A DNA stretch of 64,000 bases from Paenirhizobium selenitireducens ATCC BAA-1503. Its GTDB lineage: Bacteria > Pseudomonadota > Alphaproteobacteria > Rhizobiales > Rhizobiaceae. Position 1 is the stretch's first letter, and each line of letters opens with the position of its first letter. Positions 45,934 to 56,337 of this stretch are shown here, piece after piece. A model generated the notes under the pieces. It was not told where the DNA came from, searched no databases, and saw only the letters and a list, made by a program, of their open reading frames with translations. Location of the stretch: assembly GCF_000518785.1 (NCBI RefSeq), contig NZ_JAEG01000015.1:1-64000 (forward strand). The letters are read 5' to 3'. The translations under genes and the position numbers were made by a program.

Positions 45934-47124
45934 ATGAGCAGAACAGTTGTCATCGCCTCGGGTGTTCGCACCGCCATCGGCGACTTTGGTGGTTCCCTGG
46001 CGGGAATTTCGCCCTGCGACCTCGCCGCCAGCGTTGCCCGCGAGGCGATCACGCGTGCCGGCATTTCCCCGTCCGACGTCGGCCAGACGGTGTTCGGTCA
46101 TGTCATCCACACCGCACCCGAGGACATGTACATTTCCCGCGTCGCCTCGATCCGCGCCGGCGTACCGGAAACCGTTCCGGCCCTGACGCTCAACCGCCTT
46201 TGCGGTTCCGGCCTGCAGGCGATCGTCACCGCCGCCGAGCAGATCATGCTCGGCAATGCCGACATCACGCTGGCCGGCGGTGCGGAAAGCATGAGCCGGG
46301 CCGGCCACCTGCTGACCCAGGCCCGGCACGGCCAGAAGATGGGCGACACGCTGGCGATCGACATGATGATCGGCGCGCTCACCGATCCCTTCGGCAACGG
46401 CCATATGGGCATCACCGCCGAGAACATTTCCGAGCGCACCGGTATCGACCGCGCCGCCCAGGATGCCTTCGCGCTGGAATCGCACAAGCGTGCGGCGCAC
46501 GCCATTGCCGAGGGCCGCTTCGCCGAGCAGATCCTGCCGCTCACCGTCAAGCAGGGCCGCAAGGAAGTCGTCTTCGACACCGACGAGCACGTCCGCGCCG
46601 ATGTGAAGCCCGAGGACCTGGCGAAGCTGCGCCCGGCCTTCCGCAAGGAGGGTACGGTCACGGCCGGCAATGCCAGCGGCCTCAACGATGCCGGCGCCGC
46701 CGTGGTTTTGATGGAAGAGGGCGTGGCGGCGGCGCGGGGCGTCACTCCGCTTGCCCGCATCGTCGCCTATGGCCTTGGCGGCGTGGCGCCCGAGGTGATG
46801 GGCCTTGGTCCCGTGCCCGCTGTCAAGCAGGCGCTGTCGCGCGCGGGCCTGAAGGTTTCCGACATCGACGTCATCGAATCGAACGAGGCTTTCGCGGTCC
46901 AGGCCTGCGCCGTTTCGGCAGAACTCGGTTTTGCCGCGGAAAAGGTCAATCCCAACGGCGGCGCGATCGCGCTGGGCCATCCGGTCGGCGCATCGGGGGC
47001 GATCATCCTCATCAAGACCATCTATGAACTCAAGCGCACCGGCGCCCGCTATGGTCTCGCCACCATGTGCATTGGCGGCGGGCAGGGCATTGCGGTGATC
47101 GTCGAGAACCCGGCCCACGGCTGA
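45934..47124 (+). CDS. Acetyl-CoA acetyltransferase / beta-ketothiolase (BktB-like)
   Basis: 396 aa, normal thiolase length. It joins or cleaves acyl-CoAs (acetyl-CoA to acetoacetyl-CoA, or 3-ketoacyl-CoA thiolysis). Acyl-accepting Cys90 is in LNRLCGSGLQAI. The second signature is NEAFAVQACAVSAELGF, with the His of GGAIALGHPVGASGA and the second Cys in ATMCIGGGQGIAV. The pattern is nearest to BktB-type broad thiolases. Followed after 75 bp by a second thiolase gene. No CoA-transferase, dehydrogenase or hydratase gene is close, so the pathway is not defined. Confidence 0.93.
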   Translation: MSRTVVIASGVRTAIGDFGGSLAGISPCDLAASVAREAITRAGISPSDVGQTVFGHVIHTAPEDMYISRVASIRAGVPETVPALTLNRLCGSGLQAIVTAAEQIMLGNADITLAGGAESMSRAGHLLTQARHGQKMGDTLAIDMMIGALTDPFGNGHMGITAENISERTGIDRAAQDAFALESHKRAAHAIAEGRFAEQILPLTVKQGRKEVVFDTDEHVRADVKPEDLAKLRPAFRKEGTVTAGNASGLNDAGAAVVLMEEGVAAARGVTPLARIVAYGLGGVAPEVMGLGPVPAVKQALSRAGLKVSDIDVIESNEAFAVQACAVSAELGFAAEKVNPNGGAIALGHPVGASGAIILIKTIYELKRTGARYGLATMCIGGGQGIAVIVENPAHG

Positions 47125-47199
47125 CGCTGCTTGCCGGGTGTACATGTGAGGCGTTGGTCTTGAGGGTCGTGCACATCGTATCGGGTAGGGGAGAGTGAA

Positions 47200-48387
47200 A
47201 TGACCATCGACGATCCGGTCGTCATCGTTGGTTCCGCCCGCACGCCGATGGGCGGTTTCCAGGGCACGCTCGCTGGAATGACCGCCTCCGAACTTGGTGC
47301 GGCGGCGATCCGTGCCGCGCTTGAGCGCGGCGGCGTGCCGGCCGATGCGGTCGATGAGGTGGTGTTCGGCTGTGTCCTTCCCGCGGGGCAGGGGCAGGCC
47401 CCGGCGCGCCAGGCGGCGCTTGGCGCCGGCTTGCCGTTCTCGACGGGCGCGACCACGGTCAACAAGATGTGCGGCTCGGGCATGAAGGCGGCGATGCTGG
47501 CCCATGACCTCATCCTGGCCGGCAGTGCGCAGATCTGCGTTGCCGGCGGCATGGAGAGCATGACCAACGCGCCCTACCTGCTCGACCGCGCGCGGGGCGG
47601 TTACCGTCTCGGTCACGGGCGGGTCATCGATCACATGTTCCTCGACGGGCTGGAAGACGCTTATGACAAGGGCCGCCTGATGGGGACCTTCGCCGAGGAT
47701 TGCGCCGAGGCCTATGAGTTCACCCGCGAGGCCCAGGACGAATACGCGATCGCCTCGCTCGACCGGGCGGTGAGGGCGATCGACACCGGCGCTTTCGGAG
47801 AAGAGGTCGTGCCCGTCACGGTGCGCACCGGCAAGGCCGAGCAGGTGATCGACCGCGACGAACAGCCGGGCAAGGCCAAGCCCGACAAGATCCCGACATT
47901 GAAGCCCGCCTTTCGTGAGGGCGGCACGGTGACGGCCGCCAATTCCAGTTCGATTTCGGATGGGGCCGCAGCCCTCGTGCTGATGCGCCGTTCCCGTTCC
48001 GAGGCTTTGGGGCTGGCGCCGCTGGCCGTCATTCGCGGCCATGCTACTCACGCCCAGGCGCCCGGTCTCTTCGCCACGGCGCCGATCGGCGCACTGCGCA
48101 AGCTTTCCGAGCGGACCGGTTGGTCGCTGAAGGACGTCGACCTGTTCGAGATCAACGAAGCTTTCGCGGTCGTCGCCATGGCGGCGATGTGCGACCTCGA
48201 CCTGCCGCATGACAAGGTCAACGTGCATGGCGGGGCCTGCGCGCTCGGCCACCCGATCGGCGCCTCGGGCGCCCGCGTCATGGTCACGCTGCTGGCGTCG
48301 CTTCGTCGCCATGGGCTGAGGCGGGGCATGGCGACGCTGTGCATCGGCGGCGGCGAGGCGACCGCCATCGCCGTCGAACTCTGCTGA
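47200..48387 (+). CDS. Second acetyl-CoA acetyltransferase (thiolase)
   Basis: 395 aa. All thiolase signatures are present: Cys91 in VNKMCGSGMKAAM, MESMTNAPYLLDRARGGYRL, NSSSISDGAAALVL, INEAFAVVAMAAMCDLDL, HGGACALGHPIGASGARVM and LCIGGGEATAIAVE. In the last signature Glu stands where most thiolases have Gln/Gly-rich GGGQG or GGGEA; the latter is common in the acetyl-CoA acetyltransferase branch. It differs clearly from its neighbour at 45934-47124, so the pair is not a recent duplication. GGGGAGAG precedes the ATG. Confidence 0.92.
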   Translation: MTIDDPVVIVGSARTPMGGFQGTLAGMTASELGAAAIRAALERGGVPADAVDEVVFGCVLPAGQGQAPARQAALGAGLPFSTGATTVNKMCGSGMKAAMLAHDLILAGSAQICVAGGMESMTNAPYLLDRARGGYRLGHGRVIDHMFLDGLEDAYDKGRLMGTFAEDCAEAYEFTREAQDEYAIASLDRAVRAIDTGAFGEEVVPVTVRTGKAEQVIDRDEQPGKAKPDKIPTLKPAFREGGTVTAANSSSISDGAAALVLMRRSRSEALGLAPLAVIRGHATHAQAPGLFATAPIGALRKLSERTGWSLKDVDLFEINEAFAVVAMAAMCDLDLPHDKVNVHGGACALGHPIGASGARVMVTLLASLRRHGLRRGMATLCIGGGEATAIAVELC

Positions 48388-48477
48388 CGGGGAAATGCTG
48401 CCCCCGAAACGAGGGATTGCGACGTTCGCCTTCCCCCTTTACTGAACGCCTTTCCAAGTCGCAGGGACAGACTGCAG

Positions 48478-49362
48478 TTGCGCATCAAATCAGACCGAGC
48501 GGGCTACCTCTTCGCCCTTGCCACCTATGTCATCTTCGCCACGCAGGACGCCATTTCGAAGCATCTGGGCCAGAGTTATTCGCCGGTGATGGTCACCATG
48601 ATCCGCTACTGGGCCTTCGGTGCCTTTGCCGTCGTGCTGGCGATGCGGGCACCCGGCGGCCTTAAAATGGCGATGACGACCACCCGGCCGTATCTCCAGG
48701 TTTTCCGCGGCGTGCTGCTGGCGACGCAGATCGTCACCGCGATCTTCTGCTTCTGGCTGGTCGGGCTCGCCCATTCCCAGGCGATCTTCGCCGCGACCCC
48801 GCTGCTCGTCGCCGCTCTTTCCGTGCCGGTTCTCGGCGAACACGTCGGCTGGCGCCGCTGGCTGGCGATCGGCGCCGGCTTCGTCGGTGTGATGTTCATC
48901 CTGAAACCGGATGCCGGGATCTTCGATCCGATCCTGCTCTTGGCCGTGCTCAATGCGTTCATGCTGGCCGGCTATGCGCTTGCCACCCGTCTCGTGGCCC
49001 GCAGCGACCCGCCGATGACGAGCTTTTTCTACATCGGCGTCGTCGGCGCGGTGGCCATGTCCGTTGTCGGACCCTTCGCCTGGGAGCCTATGGCGCCAAA
49101 GGACTGGGGCTGGATGGCGGCGCTCTGCTGCACCGGAATGGTCAGCCACTACTGCCTGATCAAGGCGCTCGACCATCTCGATGCGGTCTTGGTTCAGCCG
49201 TTCAGCTATTTGCATCTGGTGATTGCGTGTTTCATCGGCGTCCTGCTGTTCGGCGAGCACTTGTCGGCCAATGTGTGGATCGGTTCGCTCATCGTGGTCG
49301 GTGCCGGCATCTTCACCGTCTGGCGCGAGATCCGCGCCAAGCGGATGGCCGCCAACTCCTGA
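48478..49362 (+). CDS. EamA-family (DMT) transporter
   Basis: 294 aa with ten predicted membrane helices in two EamA repeats (LFALATYVIFATQDAISKHL; LLLAVLNAFMLAGYALATRL; FSYLHLVIACFIGVLLFGEH). These transporters move small metabolites across the inner membrane; the substrate is unknown. The start is TTG at 48478 (no ATG is available near the N terminus), giving the normal family length. It follows the second thiolase by 90 bp on the same strand but need not share its function. It is intact, unlike the EamA gene at 7290-8207. Confidence 0.87.
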   Translation: MRIKSDRAGYLFALATYVIFATQDAISKHLGQSYSPVMVTMIRYWAFGAFAVVLAMRAPGGLKMAMTTTRPYLQVFRGVLLATQIVTAIFCFWLVGLAHSQAIFAATPLLVAALSVPVLGEHVGWRRWLAIGAGFVGVMFILKPDAGIFDPILLLAVLNAFMLAGYALATRLVARSDPPMTSFFYIGVVGAVAMSVVGPFAWEPMAPKDWGWMAALCCTGMVSHYCLIKALDHLDAVLVQPFSYLHLVIACFIGVLLFGEHLSANVWIGSLIVVGAGIFTVWREIRAKRMAANS

Positions 49363-49787
49363 CCATCCGCCGCTCGAGCGTCTGCCATGCACCGGTCGGG
49401 ACAAGCAGGGCGACCCGGTGTGTGGGGAACGGGGCATATCGCCCAAGTTCGATTCGCTTTCGTTTGTCGGCGATTTGCTGCACTGCGAAACTTCTAAAGA
49501 AACCGCAAGATTACAAAAACTTGTCCAACATGCAGCAAAATTGCGGCAAAAAGTCTCTTTACAAGCGTGCAACAACGGATAAGACGAAAGGAGTGTGTCG
49601 ACGATCACGGCCAGCGGGCGAGGGAGCGCAAGCGCTTCGGATGCCTTGTCGGGCTCTGTTCGGACGACTCCGGGCTTCGTGGTGGACATCACGGACTTAA
49701 GAACCATGGCGCGATTTTGGGGCGCGCCGTTCAGTACAGAAACCAGCGCATTCGGCTCGGCCGAAATAGCGCAAAGGGGAGAATGTC
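49363..49787. promoter_or_regulatory. Promoter region of the dipeptide transporter operon
   Basis: 425 bp with no convincing gene. The part around 49480-49560 is AT-rich compared with its surroundings and is the likeliest place for the dpp promoter. GGGGAGA lies eight to ten bases before the dppA ATG at 49788. No specific operator was identified. Confidence 0.4.
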
Positions 49788-51386
49788 ATGAAGTACAAGT
49801 TCGGTTTTGCCGCAGCGGCTCTGCTCGCTGCCACTTTCCTTTCCAGCGCCGCAAGCGCCAAGACCTTCGTTTACTGCTCGGAAGGTTCGCCGGAAGGCTT
49901 CGATCCGGGTATGTACACCGCCGGCACCACCTTCGATGCCTCGGCGCATCCGGTCTACAGCCGCCTGATGGAATTCAAGCCGGGCACGACCGAAGCGGAA
50001 GCCGGTCTGGCCGAGAGCTATGAAGTGAATGCCGATGGCACAGAATACACCTTCAAGCTGCGTCCGGGCGTCAAGTTCCATACCACCGAATTCTTCACCC
50101 CGAGCCGCGAACTCAACGCGGACGACGTCATCTTCTCGCTCGAGCGCCAGATCAAGGCTGACCATCCGTGGGCCCAGTACGTGGCCGGCACCTCGTGGGA
50201 ATATGCCGCCGGCATGGGCTTCCCGGAACTGATCAAGTCGATCGAGAAGGTTGATGACCTGACCGTCAAGATCACGCTGAACCGTCCGGAAGCGCCGTTC
50301 CTCGCCAACCTCGCCATGCCCTTCGCCTCGATCGTTTCGAAGGAATATGCCGACAAGCTCGAAGCCGAAGGCAAGAAGGAACAGCTGAACCAGATGCCGG
50401 TCGGCACCGGTCCGTTCATCTTCGTCGGCTACCAGCAGGACGCAGTCATCCGCTTCAAGAAGAACGCTGACTATTGGGGTGGCGCACCGAAGATCGACGA
50501 TCTCGTCTTCGCCATCACCACCGATGCTGCCGTTCGCTACCAGAAGCTCAAGGCCGGCGAATGCCACCTGATGCCGTTCCCGAACGCTGCTGACGTTGAC
50601 GCGATGAAGACCGACGACACCCTGACCGTCATGGAACAGGAAGGCCTGAACGTCGCCTACCTCGCCTACAACACGACCCAGGCTCCGTTCGACAAGCCGG
50701 AAGTCCGCAAGGCGCTGAACAAGGCGATCAACAAGTCGGCCATCGTCGATGCCGTGTTCCAGGGCATGGCGACGCCGGCCAAGAACCCGATCCCGCCGAC
50801 CATGTGGTCCTACAACGACGCGACCCAGGACGACGCCTACGATCTCGACGCTGCCAAGAAGGAACTCGAAGCAGCCGGCGTCAAGGATCTCTCGATGAAG
50901 ATCTGGGCCATGCCGGTTTCGCGTCCCTACATGCTGAACGCCCGCCGTGCGGCCGAAATCATGCAGGACGACTTCGCCAAGGTCGGCGTCAAGGTCGAGA
51001 TCGTTTCCTACGAATGGGCTGAATATCTCGACCGTTCGAAGGCCAAGGATCGTGACGGCGCCGTCATGCTCGGCTGGACCGGCGACAATGGCGATCCGGA
51101 CAACTTCCTCGACACGCTGCTCGGCTGCGAAGCCGTCGGCGGCAACAACCGCGCTCAGTGGTGCAACGAGGAGTTCAATGCACTGGTGAAGAAGGCCAAG
51201 ATCACTTCGGACCAGGCCGAGCGCACCAAGCTCTACGAAGAAGCCCAGCTGATCTTCAAGCGCGAAGCTCCGTGGGCCACCATCGACCACTCCCTGTCCG
51301 TCGTTCCGATGCGCAAGGAAGTCTCGGGCTTCGTTCAGAGCCCGCTCGGTGACTTTACCTTCGAAAACGTGGATATCGCCGAGTAA
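49788..51386 (+). CDS. dppA: Dipeptide ABC transporter substrate-binding protein
   Basis: 532 aa. Periplasmic receptor of the SBP_bac_5 family. Signal peptide KYKFGFAAAALLAATFLSSA with cleavage at ASA-KTFVYC. Family features: CSEGSPEGFDPGMYTAGTTF, ESYEVNADGTEYTFKLRPGV, FHTTEF, LNADDVIFSLERQ, and the DppA-typical AMPVSRPYMLNARRAAEIMQ and LGWTGDNGDPDNFLDTLLGC. Two cysteine pairs seem possible, as in DppA. It is first in dppABCDF, and a very stable hairpin directly follows it. Besides dipeptides, DppA of other bacteria can bind heme or delta-aminolevulinate. Confidence 0.95.
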   Translation: MKYKFGFAAAALLAATFLSSAASAKTFVYCSEGSPEGFDPGMYTAGTTFDASAHPVYSRLMEFKPGTTEAEAGLAESYEVNADGTEYTFKLRPGVKFHTTEFFTPSRELNADDVIFSLERQIKADHPWAQYVAGTSWEYAAGMGFPELIKSIEKVDDLTVKITLNRPEAPFLANLAMPFASIVSKEYADKLEAEGKKEQLNQMPVGTGPFIFVGYQQDAVIRFKKNADYWGGAPKIDDLVFAITTDAAVRYQKLKAGECHLMPFPNAADVDAMKTDDTLTVMEQEGLNVAYLAYNTTQAPFDKPEVRKALNKAINKSAIVDAVFQGMATPAKNPIPPTMWSYNDATQDDAYDLDAAKKELEAAGVKDLSMKIWAMPVSRPYMLNARRAAEIMQDDFAKVGVKVEIVSYEWAEYLDRSKAKDRDGAVMLGWTGDNGDPDNFLDTLLGCEAVGGNNRAQWCNEEFNALVKKAKITSDQAERTKLYEEAQLIFKREAPWATIDHSLSVVPMRKEVSGFVQSPLGDFTFENVDIAE

Positions 51387-51405
51387 CGGTCGATCCTGAT
51401 GAATT

Positions 51406-51438
51406 TTGCCGCGGGACAGCTTGCCTGTCCCGCGGCAA
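51406..51438 (+). terminator. Strong 14-bp hairpin between dppA and dppB
   Basis: TTGCCGCGGGACAG (51406-51419) and CTGTCCCGCGGCAA (51425-51438) pair perfectly around a five-base loop. There is no T run. It lies 20 bases after the dppA stop. Hairpins of this kind after binding-protein genes protect the upstream message and reduce read-through, giving more receptor than permease. A remaining 134 bases lead to dppB. Confidence 0.75.
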
Positions 51439-51572
51439 TTGCATTACGAACGACCGATAGTCACGGTTGGCCCGTGAACGCCCGGAACGGATCAAAGATC
51501 GTCCGGGTCATGATACGCCCGCTGCGTTTACAGCGACCACAGACCTCCAAGAAGAACAACAGCAGGTCCACC

Positions 51573-52577
51573 ATGTTTGGCTTTCTCTTGCGGCGGATTG
51601 CCGTTCTGATCCCGACCTTCATCGGGGTCTCCGTCATCGCCTTCGCCTTCATCCGGCTTCTGCCGGGCGATCCGGTCGCCCTTCTTTCCGGCGAACGCGT
51701 GATGTCGCCCGAACGACATGCCGAGATCAGTGCGCATCTCGGTCTCGACCGGCCCATCTTCATCCAATATTTCGACTATCTGGGCGGCGTGCTGACCGGG
51801 GATTTCGGCACTTCCATCGTCTCCAAGTCGCCGATCCTCGACCAGTTCCTGGCGCTGTTCCCGGCGACGGTGGAATTGTCGCTGTGCGCCATCATCATCG
51901 CCATCGTGCTCGGCATTCCGGCCGGCGTGATCGCGGCGATCAAGCGCGGCTCCTTCTTCGACCAGTCGGTCATGGGCGTCGCCCTCGTCGGCTATTCCAT
52001 GCCGATCTTCTGGTGGGGCCTGCTGCTGATGATCCTGTTCTCCGGCATGCTGCAATGGACGCCGGTGTCGGGGCGCATCTCGCTGATGTTCTTCTTCCCG
52101 CCGGTCACCGGCTTCATGCTGATCGACTCGCTGCTGTCGGGCCAGAAGGGCGCCTTCATGTCGGCGCTCAGCCATCTGGTCCTGCCATCGATCGTACTGG
52201 CCACCATCCCGCTTGCTGTCATCGCCCGCCAGACCCGCTCGGCCATGCTGGAAGTCCTCTCCGAGGACTATATCCGCACCGCGCGCGCCAAGGGCCTGTC
52301 GCCACTGCGCGTCGTCGGCCTGCATGCGCTCAGAAACGCCATGATCCCTGTCATCACCACGATCGGCCTGCAGATCGGCGTCATGCTCGCCGGCGCGATC
52401 CTGACCGAGACGATCTTCTCCTGGCCGGGCATCGGCAAGTGGATGGTCGACAGCGTCTTCCGTCGCGACTATCCGGTGATCCAGGGCGGCCTGTTGCTGA
52501 TCGCCGGCATCATCATGGTCGTCAATCTCATCGTTGATCTGCTCTACGGCCTGATCAACCCGCGCATCCGCCACTAG
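51573..52577 (+). CDS. dppB: Dipeptide ABC transporter permease
   Basis: 334 aa from ATG 51573 (MFGFLLRRIAVLIPTFIGVS); a longer frame begins at 51399 but runs through the hairpin and lacks a ribosome binding site. Typical DppB: N-terminal helix, RLLPGDPVALLSGERVMSPE, LGLDRPIFIQYFDYLGGVL, six membrane helices and the EAA loop around YIRTARAKGLSPLRVVGLHA. The length equals E. coli DppB (about 339). It forms the inner-membrane channel with DppC. Confidence 0.95.
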   Translation: MFGFLLRRIAVLIPTFIGVSVIAFAFIRLLPGDPVALLSGERVMSPERHAEISAHLGLDRPIFIQYFDYLGGVLTGDFGTSIVSKSPILDQFLALFPATVELSLCAIIIAIVLGIPAGVIAAIKRGSFFDQSVMGVALVGYSMPIFWWGLLLMILFSGMLQWTPVSGRISLMFFFPPVTGFMLIDSLLSGQKGAFMSALSHLVLPSIVLATIPLAVIARQTRSAMLEVLSEDYIRTARAKGLSPLRVVGLHALRNAMIPVITTIGLQIGVMLAGAILTETIFSWPGIGKWMVDSVFRRDYPVIQGGLLLIAGIIMVVNLIVDLLYGLINPRIRH

Positions 52578-52591
52578 AAGGAGCAAATCCC

Positions 52592-53500
52592 ATGGCCGAT
52601 ACCGCCACCACTCAACCGGTCTCCACCGCCGCTCTGCGACGCCAGATGCTGGCCGAATTCTGGTTCTACTTCTCGGAAAACCGCGGCGCCGTCATCGGGC
52701 TGTTCGTCTTCCTCGCGCTGGTGCTGATCGCCGTCTTCGCACCGCTGGTCGCACCGCATTCGCCCTTCGAGCAATATCGCGACGCGACCCTCCTGCCGCC
52801 GTCCTGGCTTGAGGGCGGCAATACGTCGTTCCTGCTCGGCACCGATCCGGTCGGCCGCGACATTCTCTCGCGGCTGATCTACGGCGCGCAGTATTCGCTG
52901 TTCATCGGCGTCTTCGTCACCACCCTGTCGCTGTCGACCGGCATCCTGGTCGGCCTGATCGCCGGCTATTATCGCGGCTGGATCGATACCGTCATCATGC
53001 GGCTGATGGACATCATCCTGGCTTTCCCGTCCCTGCTTCTGGCGCTGGTGCTCGTCGCCATCCTCGGCCCGAGCCTGACCAACGGCATGATCGCCATTGC
53101 GCTGACGCTGCAGCCGCACTTCGTGCGCCTGACGCGTGCCGCCGTGATGACCGAGAAGACCCGCGACTACGTGACCGCAGCCAGGCTCGCCGGCGCCGGC
53201 CCGATCCGCCTGATGTTCCGCACCATCCTGCCGAACTGCATGGCACCGCTGATCGTCCAGGCGACGCTGTCCTTCTCCAACGCCATCCTCGATGCGGCCG
53301 CGCTCGGCTTTCTCGGCATGGGCGCCCAGCCGCCGGCACCGGAATGGGGCACGATGCTCGCCGAAGCGCGCGAGTTCATCCTGCGCGCCTGGTGGGTGGT
53401 TACTTTCCCGGGTCTTGCCATCCTGATCACGGTTCTCGCCATCAATCTGATGGGCGACGGGCTGCGCGATGCCCTCGATCCCAAGCTGAAGAGGTCCTGA
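52592..53500 (+). CDS. dppC: Dipeptide ABC transporter permease
   Basis: 302 aa. N-terminal OppC-type segment (FWFYFSENRGAVIGLFVFLA), then the permease domain with LLGTDPVGRDILSRLIYGAQ, LIAGYYRGWIDTVIMRLMDI, EAA-loop TRDYVTAARLAGAGPIRLMF and GFLGMGAQPPAPEWGTMLAE. It starts 14 bases after dppB with AAGGAG in the gap, and dppD follows after one base. Confidence 0.95.
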   Translation: MADTATTQPVSTAALRRQMLAEFWFYFSENRGAVIGLFVFLALVLIAVFAPLVAPHSPFEQYRDATLLPPSWLEGGNTSFLLGTDPVGRDILSRLIYGAQYSLFIGVFVTTLSLSTGILVGLIAGYYRGWIDTVIMRLMDIILAFPSLLLALVLVAILGPSLTNGMIAIALTLQPHFVRLTRAAVMTEKTRDYVTAARLAGAGPIRLMFRTILPNCMAPLIVQATLSFSNAILDAAALGFLGMGAQPPAPEWGTMLAEAREFILRAWWVVTFPGLAILITVLAINLMGDGLRDALDPKLKRS

Positions 53501-53501
53501 C

Positions 53502-54346
53502 ATGGCGCTTTTCGAAATCGAAAACCTGACCGTCCAGTTCGAGACGGCGACCGGCTGGTTCAGGGCCGTCGACGGCGTCTCGCTCTCGGTGGAAGCCGGC
53601 GAAGTGCTGGCGATCGTCGGCGAGAGCGGTTCCGGCAAGTCCGTCTCCATGCTCGCCGTGATGGGCCTCCTGCCGTGGTCGGCAAAGATCACCGCCGACA
53701 AGATGCTTTTCCAGGGCCGCGACATTCAGGGCATTTCACCGGCGGAACGGCGCAAGCTGATCGGCAAGGACATCGCCATGATCTTCCAGGAGCCGGTGGC
53801 GAGCCTCAACCCGTGCTTCACCGTCGGCTTCCAGATCGAGGAAGTGCTGCGCATCCATATGGGCCTTGGGCGGCAGGCCCGGCGCGAGCGGGCGATCGCG
53901 CTGTTCAAGCTGGTCGGTCTTCCTGATCCGGCCGAGCGGCTGCATCACTTCCCGCACCAGATGTCGGGTGGCCAGTGCCAGCGCGTGATGATCGCCATGG
54001 CGATCGCCTGCAATCCGAAGCTCCTGATCGCCGACGAGCCGACCACCGCGCTCGACGTGACGATCCAGAAGCAGATCCTCGACCTTTTGATGAACCTGCA
54101 GGCCGAGACCGGCATGGGCCTCATCATGATCACCCACGATATGGGCGTGGTCGCCGAAACCGCCGACCGTGTCATCGTCCAGTACCAGGGGCGCAAGATG
54201 GAGGAGGCCGACGTGCTCTCGCTCTTCGAAGCGCCGAAGAGCGCCTATACCAAGGCCCTGCTTTCGGCCCTGCCGGAAAACGCCACGGGCGATCGCCTCA
54301 CCACCGTGTCCGACTTCATGGCGGGCGCGGCAGCAGGAGAGAACGC

Positions 54347-54350
<4 letters not shown>
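53502..54350 (+). CDS. dppD: Dipeptide ABC transporter ATP-binding protein
   Basis: 282 aa. ABC ATPase: Walker [10 protein letters not shown]-loop [10 protein letters not shown], signature [20 protein letters not shown], Walker [14 protein letters not shown] and H-loop [10 protein letters not shown]. The protein is shorter than E. coli DppD (about 327): it ends soon after [12 protein letters not shown] and lacks most of the C-terminal oligopeptide/iron-sulfur type extension. Its stop overlaps the dppF start by four bases. Confidence 0.94.
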
Positions 54351-55198
<848 letters not shown>

Positions 55199-55236
55199 GG
55201 TCCGCTCGACCGTCTGGTTCGAATGCAACGCTTGAA

Positions 55237-55266
55237 GGCGGGCAGTGGATATTCCTGCCCGCCTTT
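55237..55266 (+). terminator. Rho-independent terminator after dppF
   Basis: GGCGGGCAG (55237-55245) and CTGCCCGCC (55255-55263) form a perfect 9-bp GC-rich stem with a nine-base loop, followed by TTT. It ends 47 bases before the next start codon and separates the dpp operon from the regulator gene. Confidence 0.8.
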
Positions 55267-55309
55267 GCTATGTGCGAAGCTCCTACAGAAACCGGGTCGC
55301 GGTCCATTC

Positions 55310-56329
55310 ATGACGCAGGCAAACGCCAGCAAAGCAAAAGCGCAGAAGAGCCAGCCTGTGCTGCGCATCGGTTTCATTCTCGCGCGCAGCTTCACGCTCA
55401 GTGCGTTTTCGCTGTTCGCCGATGCGCTGCGCCTCGGCAGCGACGTCGAGGATCGCTCCGGCCGGGTGAATTGCGACTGGGCGGTGCTCGGCAGCACGCG
55501 CAATTTCATCACGGCAAGCTGCGGTATCCAGGTCGCGCCGACCGCGCCGCTGGGGAACCCAAAGCAGTTCAGCTACATCGCCGTAGTCGGCGGGCGGCTC
55601 AACGTCGCCGAGCCGATCGACCGCGAGGCGATTGCCTTCCTGCACGAGGCCGCTGCGGCCGGAGTACCGATCATCGGGGTTTGCACCGGCAGCTTCATTC
55701 TCGCCGAAGCCGGTCTGCTTGAAAACCGCAGCGCCTGCGTCAGCTGGCTGCACTATGTCGAGTTCCGCTCGCGCTTTCCCTCGATCGACGCCACGTCCAA
55801 GCGCCTGTTCGTCGAGGACCATGGCCGCATCACCTGCGCCGGCGGATCGAGCGTCGCCGATCTCGCCACCTATCTGATCCGTCGCCATGTCGGCGAGGCT
55901 GCCGAGCGCAATGCGCTGGAGATCATGCAGATCACCCGCCGCCGCGATGCCAGCGAGATGCAGACGCGCAATCCACTCGGCTCTACGCCGGTCAGGGACA
56001 AGCGCACCAATATGGCGCTGATCATGATGGAGCAGCATATCGAGGATGTGGTCAGCATCGATGATGTGTCGGAAGCGGTCGGCCTGTCGCGCCGTCAGTT
56101 GGAGCGGCTGTTCCGAACCGAGTTCGGCGCGACGCCGGTCGCCATGTATATCCGGCTGCGGCTGGAACATGCCCGCCGGCTGGTGGTGTTCACCGACAAG
56201 CCGCTGATCGACATCGCGCTGGAGACGGGCTTCGAGAACGTCTCGCACTTCATCCGCAAGTTCCGCAAGGAATTTGCCATCACGCCGGTCGCCGCGCGGC
56301 GGCGCCATGCGGCGGAAACCAATGCCTGA
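55310..56329 (+). CDS. GlxA-family transcriptional regulator (DJ-1/PfpI plus AraC)
   Basis: 339 aa from ATG 55310. The N-terminal DJ-1/PfpI-like amidotransferase domain (residues about 18-190: LRIGFILARSFTLSAFSLFA; FSYIAVVGGRLNVAEPIDRE; IIGVCTGSFILAEAGLLENR with the elbow Cys; ITCAGGSSVADLATYLIRRH) is followed by an AraC/XylS DNA-binding domain (IDDVSEAVGLSRRQLERLFR; IDIALETGFENVSHFIRKFR). Relatives (ArgR, GbdR, CdhR types) respond to arginine, betaine or carnitine. A longer frame from 55223 would cross the dpp terminator and is rejected. Its position suggests control of dpp or amino-acid use; this is inference. Confidence 0.9.
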   Translation: MTQANASKAKAQKSQPVLRIGFILARSFTLSAFSLFADALRLGSDVEDRSGRVNCDWAVLGSTRNFITASCGIQVAPTAPLGNPKQFSYIAVVGGRLNVAEPIDREAIAFLHEAAAAGVPIIGVCTGSFILAEAGLLENRSACVSWLHYVEFRSRFPSIDATSKRLFVEDHGRITCAGGSSVADLATYLIRRHVGEAAERNALEIMQITRRRDASEMQTRNPLGSTPVRDKRTNMALIMMEQHIEDVVSIDDVSEAVGLSRRQLERLFRTEFGATPVAMYIRLRLEHARRLVVFTDKPLIDIALETGFENVSHFIRKFRKEFAITPVAARRRHAAETNA

Positions 56330-56337
56330 AAAAACAA

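Noticed and set aside
45796..48312. 838-aa open frame antisense to both thiolases
   Set aside because: Composition is typical of a shadow frame (His/Arg/Gly/Ala). Both thiolases on the plus strand are complete.
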